From Stenotrophomonas sp. SAU14A_NAIMI4_8 (GTDB lineage Bacteria; Pseudomonadota; Gammaproteobacteria; Xanthomonadales; Xanthomonadaceae), in NCBI RefSeq assembly GCF_003086695.1, contig NZ_CP025999.1, positions 2,707,680 to 2,771,679 on the forward strand: a DNA stretch of 64,000 nucleotides, written 5' to 3'. The notes under the pieces were generated by a model. The model ran no database searches. It saw nothing but the letters and a program-made list of their open reading frames with translations, and was not told the DNA's origin. The position numbers and the translations under genes are program-made. The first letter of the stretch is position 1. Every line of letters begins with the position of its first letter. Positions 45,328 to 56,009 of the stretch are shown here, piece by piece.

Positions 45328-45352
45328 TGTCGCGCCGAGCGTGGGCGCGGCG

Positions 45353-45622
45353 CTACCCTTCCTTGGCGGGCGGGACCGGCTTCGCCGCGTCGTCACACAC
45401 GCGGTGCTTGACCACCGTGTCACCCACCTTCCATTGCTTGACCACCCGGCAGTTCTGCTCGGCCTCGGGCTTCTTCGACGGCGTGGCCGCCGCGGCGTTG
45501 GCTTCATCGGCGGCAGCCACCTGCTGCCGCTCCAGCCAGGCCGAGGTGGGTGCCGGCGGCGGCGGTTCGGCCAGGGCCGGGCCTGCCAGCAGGGCCAGGC
45601 CGAGCATCAGCAGCGCCCTCAT
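45353..45622 (-). CDS. Small secreted protein, unknown
   Basis: An 89-residue protein with a clear signal peptide (MRALLMLGLALLAGPALA). The mature part has a Pro-rich opening, a helical segment (TSAWLERQQVAAADEANAAAATP) and two Cys (QNCRVVKQWKVGDTVVKHRVCDD), likely a disulfide loop. No family is recognised. Its ATG overlaps the stop of the next gene upstream on the same strand, so the two are translated together. Confidence 0.7.
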   Translation of the reverse strand: MRALLMLGLALLAGPALAEPPPPAPTSAWLERQQVAAADEANAAAATPSKKPEAEQNCRVVKQWKVGDTVVKHRVCDDAAKPVPPAKEG

Positions 45623-45831
45623 GCCGCCACCGCCCGGCCACCCAGCAGCCGTGCCGGCAGCATGAACAGCGCACGCAGGAAGGCAAACAGCGCCGAGAAG
45701 GTGATGCCGACCAGGCGGAACGGCAGGCTCAGCAGCCAGACCACTGGCCACAGCAGCAGGGCCAGGATCGCCAACGGCCAGCACAGCACGAACAGCAGGC
45801 ACCACACGCCCAGCGCGAACAGCGTCTTCAT
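45619..45831 (-). CDS. Small hydrophobic membrane protein, unknown
   Basis: A 70-residue protein starting at 45831 (MKTLFALGVWCLLFVLCWPLAILALLLWPVVWLLSLPF). Two spans make up almost all of it, and the tail is basic (RALFMLPARLLGGRAVAA). It is probably an inner-membrane peptide. It is coupled by ATGA overlap (45622-45619) to the secreted protein gene downstream, a tight pair with no known function. Confidence 0.62.
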   Translation of the reverse strand: MKTLFALGVWCLLFVLCWPLAILALLLWPVVWLLSLPFRLVGITFSALFAFLRALFMLPARLLGGRAVAA

Positions 45832-45947
45832 GACAGGTCTCCCTTGCAGCGGCACCCTGCCGCCTGGGATCACCTTGGCGCCCTGCCCGCCCGCCCGCAA
45901 ACGGTTTGCGACGAAACCGGGCTGGGGCTGACGAAACCGCGGGAAGC

Positions 45948-45970
45948 GGCCGGGCATTGCCCGGCGCTAC
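45948..45970 (-). repeat. SMAG element after dnaB
   Basis: GGCCGGGCATTGCCCGGCG followed by CTAC, so GTAG on the minus strand. The stem has one mismatch (ATT centre). Confidence 0.8.
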
Positions 45971-45972
45971 GG

Positions 45973-45990
45973 TAACGCCCGCAGGCGTTA
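45973..45990. terminator. Hairpin overlapping the dnaB stop codon
   Basis: TAACGCC-CGCA-GGCGTTA. The right arm contains the dnaB stop (45990-45988). The stem is short, without a U-run; function is uncertain. Confidence 0.35.
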
Positions 45991-47418
45991 TTCGAACGAA
46001 CCCACCGAATCGTGGGACAGGTTGTCGAAACGGGTGTATTCGCCGAAGAACTTCAGCTTGCACGAACCGGTGGGACCACCACGGTGCTTGCCGATGATGA
46101 TTTCGGCCAGGCCCTTGTCCGGGGAATTTTCCTTGTTGTAGTAATCGTCGCGGTAGATGAACACGATCATGTCCGCGTCCTGCTCGATTGCGCCCGATTC
46201 GCGAAGGTCGGCCATCACCGGGCGCTTGTCGGTACGCGTTTCCAGCGAGCGGTTCAGCTGCGAAAGCGCGATCACCGGCACGTTCAGTTCCTTGGCCAGG
46301 CCCTTCAGCGAACGCGAGATTTCCGAGATTTCGGTCGCGCGGTTTTCGCTGTTGCCCGGCACGCTCATCAGCTGCAGGTAGTCGATCACGATCAGGCCCA
46401 GGTCGTGCTCGCGCTTCAGGCGGCGGCACTTGGAACGCAGGATCTCCGGCGACACGCCCGGCGTATCGTCGATGAAGATCTTGGTTTCCTTCAGCATCTT
46501 GATCGCGCTGGTGACCCGGCTCCAGTCCTCGTCTTCCAGCTGGCCGGTACGCAGGCGCGAGGCGTTGATGCGGCCGTTGGAGGAGATCAGGCGCATCGCC
46601 AGCTGCGATGCCGACATTTCCATCGAAAACACCGCCACGCCCTTCTTCGACTTGATCGCCGCATACTCGGCGATGTTCAGCGCGAAGGTGGTCTTGCCCA
46701 TTGCCGGGCGCGCGGCCAGGATGATCAGATCGGTCGGCTGCAGGCCGGCGGTCATCGCATCGAAGTCGGTGTAGCCGGTGGGCAGGCCGGTGATGTTGCC
46801 GCCGTTCTCGAAGCGGTTGCGCAGCTCTTCGAAGGCGTCCTTCAGTGCGCCGGGCATCGCCACGAAATCGGTACGGCCGCGCGCGCCCTGTTCGGCAATG
46901 GCGAACACGCTCTTTTCCGCCGATGCCAGCAGTTCACTGCTGTCGCGCCCTTCGGGCTGGAAACCGTCGTTGACGATGTCCGTGCCGACCTGGATCAGCT
47001 GCCGCAGCACCGCCTTGTCGCGCACGATCTCGGCATAGGCCACGATGTTGGCCGCCGACGGCGTGGTGCTGGCCAGCTCGATCAGGTAAGCGCCATCGCC
47101 CACCAGCTCCATCCTGCCCTGCGACTCGAACCACTCGCCCAGGGTGACCGCATCGAACGGACGCTCGCGCTCGGACAGCTCGCGGATCGCCCGGTAGATC
47201 ATCTGGTGATCGCGACGATAGAAGTCAGTTTCGTTCAGCTGGTCGTTGACCCGGTCGTAGGCTTCCGGGGCCAGCATCAGGCCGCCCAGCACCGCCTGTT
47301 CGGCTTCCACCGAATGCGGGGGCACGCGCAGCTGGTCGATGCGCGAATCGTCACGATCACGATCAAAGCCATCGCCGCGGTCTTTGCGGTTGGAACGGAA
47401 GCCGGGACGGGCGGACAT
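45988..47418 (-). CDS. dnaB: Replicative DNA helicase
   Basis: A 476-residue hexameric helicase that unwinds the replication fork and binds primase. The start at 47418 gives MSARPGFRSNRKDRGDGFDRDRDDSRID, a charged leader a little longer than in E. coli (471 aa in all). The amino-terminal domain is RVPPHSVEAEQAVLGGLML. Walker A is AARPAMGKTTFALNIAEY with Lys242. The DnaB motif SMEMSASQLAMRLIS and Walker B LGLIVIDYLQLM follow, and the end holds LSQLNRSLETRTDKRPVMADLRESGAIEQDADMI. It is a single gene with no inteins or insertions. Confidence 0.97.
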   Translation of the reverse strand: MSARPGFRSNRKDRGDGFDRDRDDSRIDQLRVPPHSVEAEQAVLGGLMLAPEAYDRVNDQLNETDFYRRDHQMIYRAIRELSERERPFDAVTLGEWFESQGRMELVGDGAYLIELASTTPSAANIVAYAEIVRDKAVLRQLIQVGTDIVNDGFQPEGRDSSELLASAEKSVFAIAEQGARGRTDFVAMPGALKDAFEELRNRFENGGNITGLPTGYTDFDAMTAGLQPTDLIILAARPAMGKTTFALNIAEYAAIKSKKGVAVFSMEMSASQLAMRLISSNGRINASRLRTGQLEDEDWSRVTSAIKMLKETKIFIDDTPGVSPEILRSKCRRLKREHDLGLIVIDYLQLMSVPGNSENRATEISEISRSLKGLAKELNVPVIALSQLNRSLETRTDKRPVMADLRESGAIEQDADMIVFIYRDDYYNKENSPDKGLAEIIIGKHRGGPTGSCKLKFFGEYTRFDNLSHDSVGSFE

Positions 47419-47582
47419 GCTGCGGTGTTTCCTGCGAAAGTGGCCGGGGCCAGTGTAGGCATGCACCCACACCGGCGGCCATGGACAACTCTGTGGATAA
47501 GCCGTGGACGAACGGGGGATGGCTACCGCGACACAGCGCGGTTGCCAAGCCTGAGCTGGTCATTATCGCAGATCGGGAAACG

Positions 47583-47642
47583 GGGGTCAGAGCCCGCCGC
47601 TTCGCGACGGGATCCGACCCCGGCAGCAGAGGGCTCTGACCC
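47583..47642. repeat. GGGGTCAGAGCC-type repeats between dnaB and the FMN reductase gene
   Basis: A first palindrome, 47583-47621, pairs GGGTCAGAGCCCG with CGGGATCCGACCC. A second half-copy (GAGGGCTCTGACCCC) follows at 47629-47643. The same motif recurs at 60713 and 62537. Confidence 0.6.
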
Positions 47643-47653
47643 CGCTGGCAACC

Positions 47654-48214
47654 TCAGTCGCCCTTGGCGTGCAGCGCGATCAACTGCAGGAAGCGGTCCA
47701 CATAGCCCTGCAGGAACTTCTGCGTGCCCTCGTTGTGGATCGTGCCATCGGCGCCGATCAGCTCATCCTTGAAGTGGATGAACGCTTCGGGCTGGCCGAG
47801 CACGTGCATGTCCAGGAAGGCCAGGCTGTTGCGCAGGTGCTGCTGGGCCACGGCCGTGCCGATCTGGCCGATGGAGGCACCGATCACCGCCGCCGGCTTG
47901 CCGCCGAAGGCGCTGTCGCCATACGGCCGCGAGCCGATGTCGATGGCGTTCTTCAGCACGCCCGGCACCGAGCGGTTGTATTCGGGGGTGACGAACAGCA
48001 CCGCGTCGGCACCGCGCACCTCGTCCTTCAGACGGGTGCCCTGGGCCGGGTAGCTGCCATCGAAATCCTGGTTGTACAGCGGCAGATCGTCGATGCGCAC
48101 GTACTGGAACCGCGCGCGCTCGCCGGCCAGCTTCTCCAGGGCCAGCGCCAACCGGCGGTTGCACGATTCCTTGCGCAGGCTGCCAACGAACACGGCGATG
48201 GTGGGTACAGGCAT
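47654..48214 (-). CDS. NAD(P)H-dependent FMN/quinone reductase
   Basis: A 186-residue flavodoxin-like reductase of the chromate/quinone reductase family (ChrR, YieF, WrbA relatives). The phosphate-binding loop is GSLRKESCNRRLALALEKL near residues 11-29. The family motif VLFVTPEYNRSVPGVLKNAIDIGSRPYG is followed by GKPAAVIGASIGQIGTAVAQQHLRN, and the end (NEGTQKFLQGYVDRFLQLI) matches. It makes two-electron reductions of quinones or metals in the cytoplasm. It is the last gene of a minus-strand series with asnB and the E1 gene, 64 bases after asnB. Confidence 0.92.
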   Translation of the reverse strand: MPVPTIAVFVGSLRKESCNRRLALALEKLAGERARFQYVRIDDLPLYNQDFDGSYPAQGTRLKDEVRGADAVLFVTPEYNRSVPGVLKNAIDIGSRPYGDSAFGGKPAAVIGASIGQIGTAVAQQHLRNSLAFLDMHVLGQPEAFIHFKDELIGADGTIHNEGTQKFLQGYVDRFLQLIALHAKGD

Positions 48215-48278
48215 GGCGGCACACTCCTGACGGGGAAAGGGCCAGCCTAGCGGCCGGCCCGATGTGCCCCGGTGAAGA

Positions 48279-50222
48279 TCAGCCGCGGGTGACGCCTGCG
48301 CGCACCTGCCGCCAATGGTCCTGCCAGGCCTGGAACATCAGCACGTTCCACAGATGGGTATGCCACTTGCGCTGGCCGCCCAGGAACTGCTGCCACAGCG
48401 GCTGCACCGCCGCCGCCGACAGTACGCCCTCGCGCTCCAGCCGCGCCGGCTGCAGCAGATCGTCGGCCCACGGGCGCAGGTCGCCCTTCAGCCAGTCGCT
48501 CACCGGTGCGCCAAAGCCGCGCTTCGGTCGATGCACCATGTTCTGCGGCACGTAGCGGCCGAGCACGCGCTTGAGCAGCACCTTGCTGGTGTCCTGGCTG
48601 CGCTTGAACGCCAGCGGCAGCGACCAGGCAAATTCGGCCACCCGCCAATCCAGCAGCGGTGCCCGCGCCTCCAGGCTGACCGCCATCGAGGTGCGGTCCA
48701 CCTTGCACAGCAGGTCATCGGGCAGGTAGGACACGAAATCGGCCAGCATCATCGCGTCGGCCGGGGTGCCGGCCCCGTGCAGCGGGTCGGCCAGGTCGTA
48801 GAAGCTGCCCGCCTCGCGTGCACCGATCACCGCCGCCGCCGGGTCGCGCCAGCGCGAAATGCGGTTGCGGTACACATCGCCGATACCGCGCGCGCCGGTT
48901 TCGGCCAGCAGCGCGGCCAGCCCGCCGGTGCGCGAGGCCTCGCCCTGCTGGTGCGCACGCGCGCCCATCCAGCGCCGCAGCGGCGCCGGCACGCGCCCCA
49001 GCATCTGCCAGTTGCGCAGCGCGCGCACGTAGCGCATGTAGCCAAAGAACAGTTCGTCGCCACCGTCGCCAGACAGCGCCACGGTCACGCCCTGCCGCGC
49101 CAGCCGCGCGACCAGTGCGGTCGGCACCTGCGAGGCATCGGCGAAGGGTTCATCGAACATGGCCGGCAACTGCGGCACCACCGCCAGCGCATCGGCACCG
49201 CTCACATAAAGTTCGGTGTGGTCGCAGCCCAGGTGGGTGGCCAGTTCCCGCGCCAGCGGCGCCTCGTCGTGGTGCGAACCAGTAAAGCCGATGCTGAAGC
49301 TGTGCACCGGCGTGGCGCTCTGCGCCTGCATCAGCGCGGCCACCAGCGAGGAGTCGGTACCACCGGACAGGAACACGCCCACCGGCACGTCGGCCACCAT
49401 GCGCAGCGATACCGCATCGCGCAGCAGGCCGTCGAGCTGTTCTTCGGCCTCCTCAATGCTGCCCTGGAACGGTGCGGCCAGCGCCGACTGCATGCGCGCA
49501 CGCGCATCCCAGTACGGCCGCTGCGCCTGCTCGGGACGGTGTGCGCCCGCACCGGCGGCCACCGTGGCCGCATCCAGCCGCAGCACCCGGCCGGGCATCA
49601 GCTTGAAGCAGCGCTGGTGGATGCTGTGCGGGGCGGGAATGTAATCCAGGCGCAGCAGCAGGGTCAGCGCATCGCGGTCGATCTCGTTGTCGAAATCCGG
49701 GTGCTGCCACAGCGCCTTCAGTTCCGAACCGAACACCAGGGTGTCGCCGGCCCAGCCGTAGTACAGCGGTTTCTTGCCCACCCGGTCGCGGGCCAGCCAC
49801 AGGCACTGCTGCTGGCGGTCCCACAGGGCGATGGCGAACATGCCGTTGGCGCGCTGCAGGGTGTCTTCCACGCCCCATTGCAACACCGCCGCCAGCAGCA
49901 CTTCGGTATCGGAATGGCCGCGGAAGCTGTGGCCCAGCGGTTCCAGCTCGGCACGCAGCTCGGCGAAGTTGTAGACCTCGCCGTTGTAGGCCATCACGTA
50001 ACGGCCATCGCTGGACGCCATCGGTTGATGCCCCAGCGGCGACAGGTCGAGGATGCTCAGCCGCCGGTGGGCCAGGGCAATGCCGGCGGCCGCATCCACC
50101 CAGGTGCCACCGTCATCGGGCCCACGGTGGTGCAGCGCCTGGCCCATGGCCAGCGCCTGCGCCTGCAGCCGCTCGGCCGGGGCCTGCGCCGCCGGCAACA
50201 ACATTCCCGCCAATCCACACAT
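48279..50222 (-). CDS. asnB: Asparagine synthetase, glutamine-hydrolysing
   Basis: A 647-residue two-domain enzyme that makes asparagine, or an amide on another acid, using glutamine and ATP. Cys2 (MCGLAGML) is the amidohydrolase nucleophile, with HRGPDDGGTW, YNGEVYNFAELR and GHSDTEVLL in the glutaminase half. The synthetase half has the pyrophosphate loop SGGTDSSLVAAL at about 285 and SGDGGDELFFGYMRY. It is longer than E. coli AsnB (554 aa) and resembles the class found in secondary-metabolite or polysaccharide clusters. It starts three bases after the E1 fusion gene ends, so the two are one operon. Confidence 0.92.
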   Translation of the reverse strand: MCGLAGMLLPAAQAPAERLQAQALAMGQALHHRGPDDGGTWVDAAAGIALAHRRLSILDLSPLGHQPMASSDGRYVMAYNGEVYNFAELRAELEPLGHSFRGHSDTEVLLAAVLQWGVEDTLQRANGMFAIALWDRQQQCLWLARDRVGKKPLYYGWAGDTLVFGSELKALWQHPDFDNEIDRDALTLLLRLDYIPAPHSIHQRCFKLMPGRVLRLDAATVAAGAGAHRPEQAQRPYWDARARMQSALAAPFQGSIEEAEEQLDGLLRDAVSLRMVADVPVGVFLSGGTDSSLVAALMQAQSATPVHSFSIGFTGSHHDEAPLARELATHLGCDHTELYVSGADALAVVPQLPAMFDEPFADASQVPTALVARLARQGVTVALSGDGGDELFFGYMRYVRALRNWQMLGRVPAPLRRWMGARAHQQGEASRTGGLAALLAETGARGIGDVYRNRISRWRDPAAAVIGAREAGSFYDLADPLHGAGTPADAMMLADFVSYLPDDLLCKVDRTSMAVSLEARAPLLDWRVAEFAWSLPLAFKRSQDTSKVLLKRVLGRYVPQNMVHRPKRGFGAPVSDWLKGDLRPWADDLLQPARLEREGVLSAAAVQPLWQQFLGGQRKWHTHLWNVLMFQAWQDHWRQVRAGVTRG

Positions 50223-50225
50223 GCA

Positions 50226-52505
<2,280 letters not shown>

Positions 52506-52534
52506 CGAACACCCTCCGTGTCGTTGCTGCATTC

Positions 52535-52557
52535 CGCCGGGCATGGCCCGGCGCTAC
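52535..52557 (-). repeat. SMAG element touching the GST stop codon
   Basis: CGCCGGGCATGGCCCGGCG plus CTAC. It sits between the GST gene (stop 52558-52560) and the E1 gene, abutting the GST stop exactly. Confidence 0.85.
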
Positions 52558-53217
52558 CTACCCGCGTGCATCCAGGCGTGCCTGCACCTCGGCGGTGACC
52601 GCCGGCATGGGCACGAAGCGCGGTTGTTCGCGCACCCGCTGCAGCCAGCCGCGTACTTCCGGGAACGGCTGCAGGCTGATGCCACCGTCTTCGGCCACAT
52701 GCGTGTAGGCAAACAGCGCGATATCGGCAATACCGTAATGGCTGCCGGTGAACCACATCGCCTGCCGCAGGTGCTGTTCCATCACCGCCAGCGCGTGCTG
52801 CGCACGCTCGTGCAGGCGCGGCAGCTCGGCCCGGCGCGGCGAATCCTGCTCGGTCCAGCCGCGGATGAAGCGCGCCACCGCGATGCAGGGCTCATGGGTG
52901 TACTGCTCGAAGAACATCCAGCTCAGGGCCTGCGCGCGCTCCCAGCCATCGGCCGGCAGGTACGGGGTGCCTTCGGCCAGCCAGAACAGGATCGCATTGG
53001 ATTCGGTCAGCACGCGGCCGTCATCGCGCACGATCAACGGCACTTTGGCATTGGGATTGAGCGCCAGGAATTCAGGCGTGTGGGTCTGGCCATGCGCACT
53101 GTCCACTTCCACCCAGCGGTAGCGGCTGCCCACCTGTTCCAGCAGCAGCCGCACCTTGTGGCAGTTGCCGGACACCGACATGCCATGCACCGTCAACGGA
53201 ACGCGTTCTTCCACCAT
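52558..53217 (-). CDS. Glutathione S-transferase family protein
   Basis: A 219-residue GST. The start at 53217 (MVEERVPLTVHGMSVSGNCHKVRLLLEQVG) has GGAG six bases upstream; longer and shorter starts exist. The thioredoxin-like half contains SGNCHKVR, where a Ser/Cys serves the thiol, and NPNAKVPLIVRDDGRVLTESNAILFWLA, the glutathione-contact block. The helical half ends with the family's FTGSHYGIADIALFAYTHVAEDGG. Substrate unknown. It lies upstream of the E1-asnB operon on the same strand with a SMAG element between them. Confidence 0.92.
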   Translation of the reverse strand: MVEERVPLTVHGMSVSGNCHKVRLLLEQVGSRYRWVEVDSAHGQTHTPEFLALNPNAKVPLIVRDDGRVLTESNAILFWLAEGTPYLPADGWERAQALSWMFFEQYTHEPCIAVARFIRGWTEQDSPRRAELPRLHERAQHALAVMEQHLRQAMWFTGSHYGIADIALFAYTHVAEDGGISLQPFPEVRGWLQRVREQPRFVPMPAVTAEVQARLDARG

Positions 53218-53324
53218 TGCCTGCTCCAGCGAAACCCGGCCGACGGCCGGCTGGGTGCAGTCTGGCAACTGCTGGCAGCGCTGCCAAGCGCGGATGCAGC
53301 ATCGCCGCGCAGGCCGTCACACAA

Positions 53325-53867
53325 TCAGCGCGGGCGCTGCTGCCACTGCGCGCGCGACTGCCCCCAGATCTGCAGCGGCGCGCCCTGGTAGGGCGGCGGC
53401 AACTGGCCCATGCGCAGCAGCTGGCTGCCCAGCTTGCGCGCCACGGCCCTGGATTTTTCGTTGTCCTCGGCAATGGTATGGATCACTTCCTGCCAGTCCT
53501 GCGTAGCGAAGGCCCAATCGATGGCCGCCACCGCCGCTTCCGGCGCATAGCCCTGGCCCCAACTGGCGCGGCGGACGCTCCAGCCCACCTCCGGGCCGGG
53601 CCAGCCCAGCGGCTGCCAGGGGCCCATGCGGCCGACCCACTCACCGCTGGCTTTTTCGATCACGCTGAACATCGAGTACCCGAACAACTGCCAGGCACCG
53701 GCCAGGCTGCAGAAACTGCGCCAGGCCACCGACGGTGGCTGCACCCCGCCCAGGCTGCGCATCGTTTCTTCATCGGCACAGAACGCCAGGTAAGGTTCCA
53801 GGTCCTGCGCCTGCGGCGGACGCAGGATCAGCCGCTCGGTTTCGATGCGCAGATCGAAGATGCTCAT
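53325..53867 (-). CDS. GNAT-family N-acetyltransferase (RimJ/RimL type)
   Basis: A 180-residue acetyltransferase. It begins MSIFDLRIETERLILRPPQAQDLEPYLAF, the signature of RimJ/RimL-like GNATs. The acetyl-CoA region is GPEVGWSVRRASWGQGYAPEAAVAAIDWAF, then IHTIAEDNEKSRAVARKLGSQLL. Such enzymes acetylate amino termini, ribosomal proteins or small amines; the target is unknown. It is a single gene, 107 bases upstream of the GST gene start. Confidence 0.9.
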   Translation of the reverse strand: MSIFDLRIETERLILRPPQAQDLEPYLAFCADEETMRSLGGVQPPSVAWRSFCSLAGAWQLFGYSMFSVIEKASGEWVGRMGPWQPLGWPGPEVGWSVRRASWGQGYAPEAAVAAIDWAFATQDWQEVIHTIAEDNEKSRAVARKLGSQLLRMGQLPPPYQGAPLQIWGQSRAQWQQRPR

Positions 53868-53937
53868 TCCGGTTCCTCTGCCAGACCATGGCCGGACATC
53901 ATCGTCGATACCGGCCCGGAATCCAGACCCGCAAACG

Positions 53938-53967
53938 AAACAGGCCGGCAAATGCCGGCCTGTCCGA
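53938..53967. terminator. Hairpin after the glycine-zipper protein gene
   Basis: ACAGGCCGGCA-AA-TGCCGGCCTGT, a perfect 11-bp stem 21 bases beyond the stop of the minus-strand glycine-zipper gene. It probably ends that transcript, though its U-run is weak. Confidence 0.6.
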
Positions 53968-53987
53968 TTCCCATTGCGCTGCGTGCG

Positions 53988-54827
53988 TTACTGGCGGTTG
54001 GCCGCCGTATCGCCCGCTGCCGCGGTCTGGGTGACCAGCTGGCCGTCGACCACCGGCAGGCGATCGCTGGCCGGCTTGTTGTCCAGGCGCACGGTCTTTT
54101 CGGCACCGTCGTAGCGGTAGGTCACGTTGTACCCCTTCACCACGTCGTTGGTGCCCATGGCGATGCGGTTGCCCGGCTTGCTGGCCATGCGCATGGTGCC
54201 GGTGGTGCCGTCTTCGTTGCGGTAGGTCACGTTGTAGCCGGTCACGCGGCTGGATTCGGAGGTGGCCGTTTCGGTGTGGCACTGGCGCTCGGTGCGGTTC
54301 ACCACGCGGCCGCCCACGTGGCGCTTGTCCACCTGGTTGCCGATGAAGCCACCGGCCACGGCACCGGCAGCGGTAGCGGCCTTCTTGCCGTTGCCGCCAC
54401 CGACCTGGTTGCCCAGCAGGCCACCGACCACGGCGCCGACCACGGTGCCACCGACGTTGCCATCACGCTCGGGCAGGCGCTCCTGCACAACAACGTCCTG
54501 GCAGACTTCGTGCGGGGTCTGGGTGGTGGAGGTCTCGCGCACCGCATCGGTACCGATGACCGTGGCGTAGGCCTTCTGCTTTTCAGTGATCGGATCGACC
54601 TTCAGCACATCGGCGTATTCCAGCCCGCGCGGCGCGCTCGGGTCGAGCGTATCGGTGCGCGCACCGTCATCGGCGGTGCTGCCGTCGGCCAGGCGGGATT
54701 CGGCCGAGGGCTGGGCCGAACCGGCCACATCGGCCGACGAGCCACTCTTCATGAAGGCGGCGGTAGCGATACCACCGACCAGCAGTGCGCCTGCTGCGAC
54801 CAGGACCGTTGTAGTTGTGCTTTTCAT
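53988..54827 (-). CDS. Glycine-zipper envelope protein
   Basis: A 279-residue protein starting at 54827 (MKSTTTTVLVAAGALLVGGIATAAFMKSG). The first span is a signal anchor. The middle has a glycine-zipper 2TM module with two hydrophobic Gly-repeat helices (GGTVVGAVVGGLLGNQVGGGNGKKAATAAGAVAGGFIGNQVD). Two similar beta blocks follow (VTGYNVTYRNEDGTTGTMRMASKPGNRI and VKGYNVTYRYDGAEKTVRLDNKPASDRL), an internal duplication. Two Cys flank the zipper. It probably sits in the envelope and resembles SlyB/RcnB-like proteins; function unknown. Confidence 0.82.
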   Translation of the reverse strand: MKSTTTTVLVAAGALLVGGIATAAFMKSGSSADVAGSAQPSAESRLADGSTADDGARTDTLDPSAPRGLEYADVLKVDPITEKQKAYATVIGTDAVRETSTTQTPHEVCQDVVVQERLPERDGNVGGTVVGAVVGGLLGNQVGGGNGKKAATAAGAVAGGFIGNQVDKRHVGGRVVNRTERQCHTETATSESSRVTGYNVTYRNEDGTTGTMRMASKPGNRIAMGTNDVVKGYNVTYRYDGAEKTVRLDNKPASDRLPVVDGQLVTQTAAAGDTAANRQ

Positions 54828-54990
54828 GACCTGCTCCCTGCGGACGATCCGCAACGTTCTTGGGACAGATTGCAGCATGGTCCGCCTGAACGGAATCTCC
54901 ACATTTCCTGCTCACGGCCGTAACCCATTCAGCATCTGGAAATGCTGTGCCCGTGGTAGCGTTTGCACATTCCCCGCATGGACTTCCACC

Positions 54991-55206
54991 ATGGCCAACC
55001 CGATGCTGCTGCCGGTTCTGCAATGGGCACGCCGGCTGCGCTACCCCACCCTGTTCAAGCTGACCGCCGGTCTGTTTGCCATCACCTTCTTCATCCCGGA
55101 CCCGATTCCGTTCGTGGATGAGCTGCTGCTGGGCCTGGGCACGCTGCTGCTGGCCAACTGGAAGCAGCGCGGCGCGGCCGTGCCACCGCCGTTGCAGCAG
55201 GGTTGA
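54991..55206 (+). CDS. Small membrane protein (DUF6116-like)
   Basis: A 71-residue protein from the ATG at 54991 (MANPMLLPVLQWARRLRYPTLFKLTAGLFAITFFIPDPIPFVDELLLGLGTLLLANWKQRG). Two hydrophobic segments (about residues 22-38 and 42-57) flank a PDPIPFVDE turn. It resembles the DUF6116 or YkvA-like family known mainly in xanthomonads. The tatD gene starts at its stop, so the two are coupled. Function unknown. Confidence 0.68.
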   Translation: MANPMLLPVLQWARRLRYPTLFKLTAGLFAITFFIPDPIPFVDELLLGLGTLLLANWKQRGAAVPPPLQQG

Positions 55207-55208
55207 GC

Positions 55209-55976
55209 GTGCTGATCGACAGCCATTGCCACCTGGATGCCAGCGAATTCGACCCCGACCGCGATGCGGTGATCGCCCGCGCCCAGGCGGCCGGGGTGCA
55301 GGCCCAGGTGGTGCCGGCGGTTACTGCGGCCAGCTGGCCGAAGCTGCGACAGGTCTGCCAGCAGGCGCCGGGGCTGTACCCGGCGTACGGCCTGCACCCG
55401 ATGTTCCTGGCCGAGCACCGGCCAGAGCATCTGCAGCAGCTGCGCGACTGGATCGAGCGCGAGCGCCCATGTGCCATCGGCGAATGCGGCCTGGATTTCT
55501 TCGTGGGCGATCTGGATATGCAGGCCCAGCAGGACTATTTCCTGGGCCAGTTGCAGCTGGCGCGGGAATTCGACCTGCCGGTGATCGTGCACGCGCGCAA
55601 GGCAGTGGATGCGGTGATCGCCGCGATACGCCGCATCGGCGGGCTGCGCGGGGTGGTGCACAGCTATTCCGGCAGCCCCGAACAGGCCGTGCAGCTGCAC
55701 AAGCAGGGCTTTCTGCTGGGCCTGGGCGGGCCGCTGACCCATGAGCGCGCCCAGCGCCTGCACCGTCTGGTGCGCGACATGCCGCTGGAACAGCTGCTGC
55801 TGGAAACCGATGCACCCGACCAGCCCGATGCCGGCATTCGCGGCCAGCGCAACGAGCCGGCGCGGCTGGCAGTGATTGCCCGCCACGTGGCCGCGCTGCG
55901 CGGGATAGCGGTAGAGGCGGTGGCCCAGGCGACCGCCGACAACGCCCGGCGGCTGTTCAATCTGCCCGCAGTCTGA
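55209..55976 (+). CDS. tatD: TatD-family metal-dependent DNase
   Basis: A 255-residue hydrolase of the TatD family (exonuclease, also linked to D-aminoacyl-tRNA deacylation). The GTG at 55209 (MLIDSHCHLD) is six bases after AGGG; a TTG two codons earlier is less likely. Metal ligands are His-X-His in DSHCHLD, Glu in IGECGLDFFVG, His in PVIVHARKAV and VHSYSG, and Asp in LLLETDAPDQPD. The usual length is 260. It overlaps the small membrane gene's end. Confidence 0.92.
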   Translation: MLIDSHCHLDASEFDPDRDAVIARAQAAGVQAQVVPAVTAASWPKLRQVCQQAPGLYPAYGLHPMFLAEHRPEHLQQLRDWIERERPCAIGECGLDFFVGDLDMQAQQDYFLGQLQLAREFDLPVIVHARKAVDAVIAAIRRIGGLRGVVHSYSGSPEQAVQLHKQGFLLGLGGPLTHERAQRLHRLVRDMPLEQLLLETDAPDQPDAGIRGQRNEPARLAVIARHVAALRGIAVEAVAQATADNARRLFNLPAV

Positions 55977-55981
55977 CGCGT

Positions 55982-56004
55982 CGCCGGGCATGGCCCGGCG
56001 CTAC
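55982..56004 (-). repeat. SMAG element between tatD and tcdA
   Basis: CGCCGGGCATGGCCCGGCG followed by CTAC, identical in core to the 52535 copy. It lies five bases after the tatD stop and five before the tcdA end, so it fills the whole gap between these convergent genes. Confidence 0.85.
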
Positions 56005-56009
56005 CGGTC

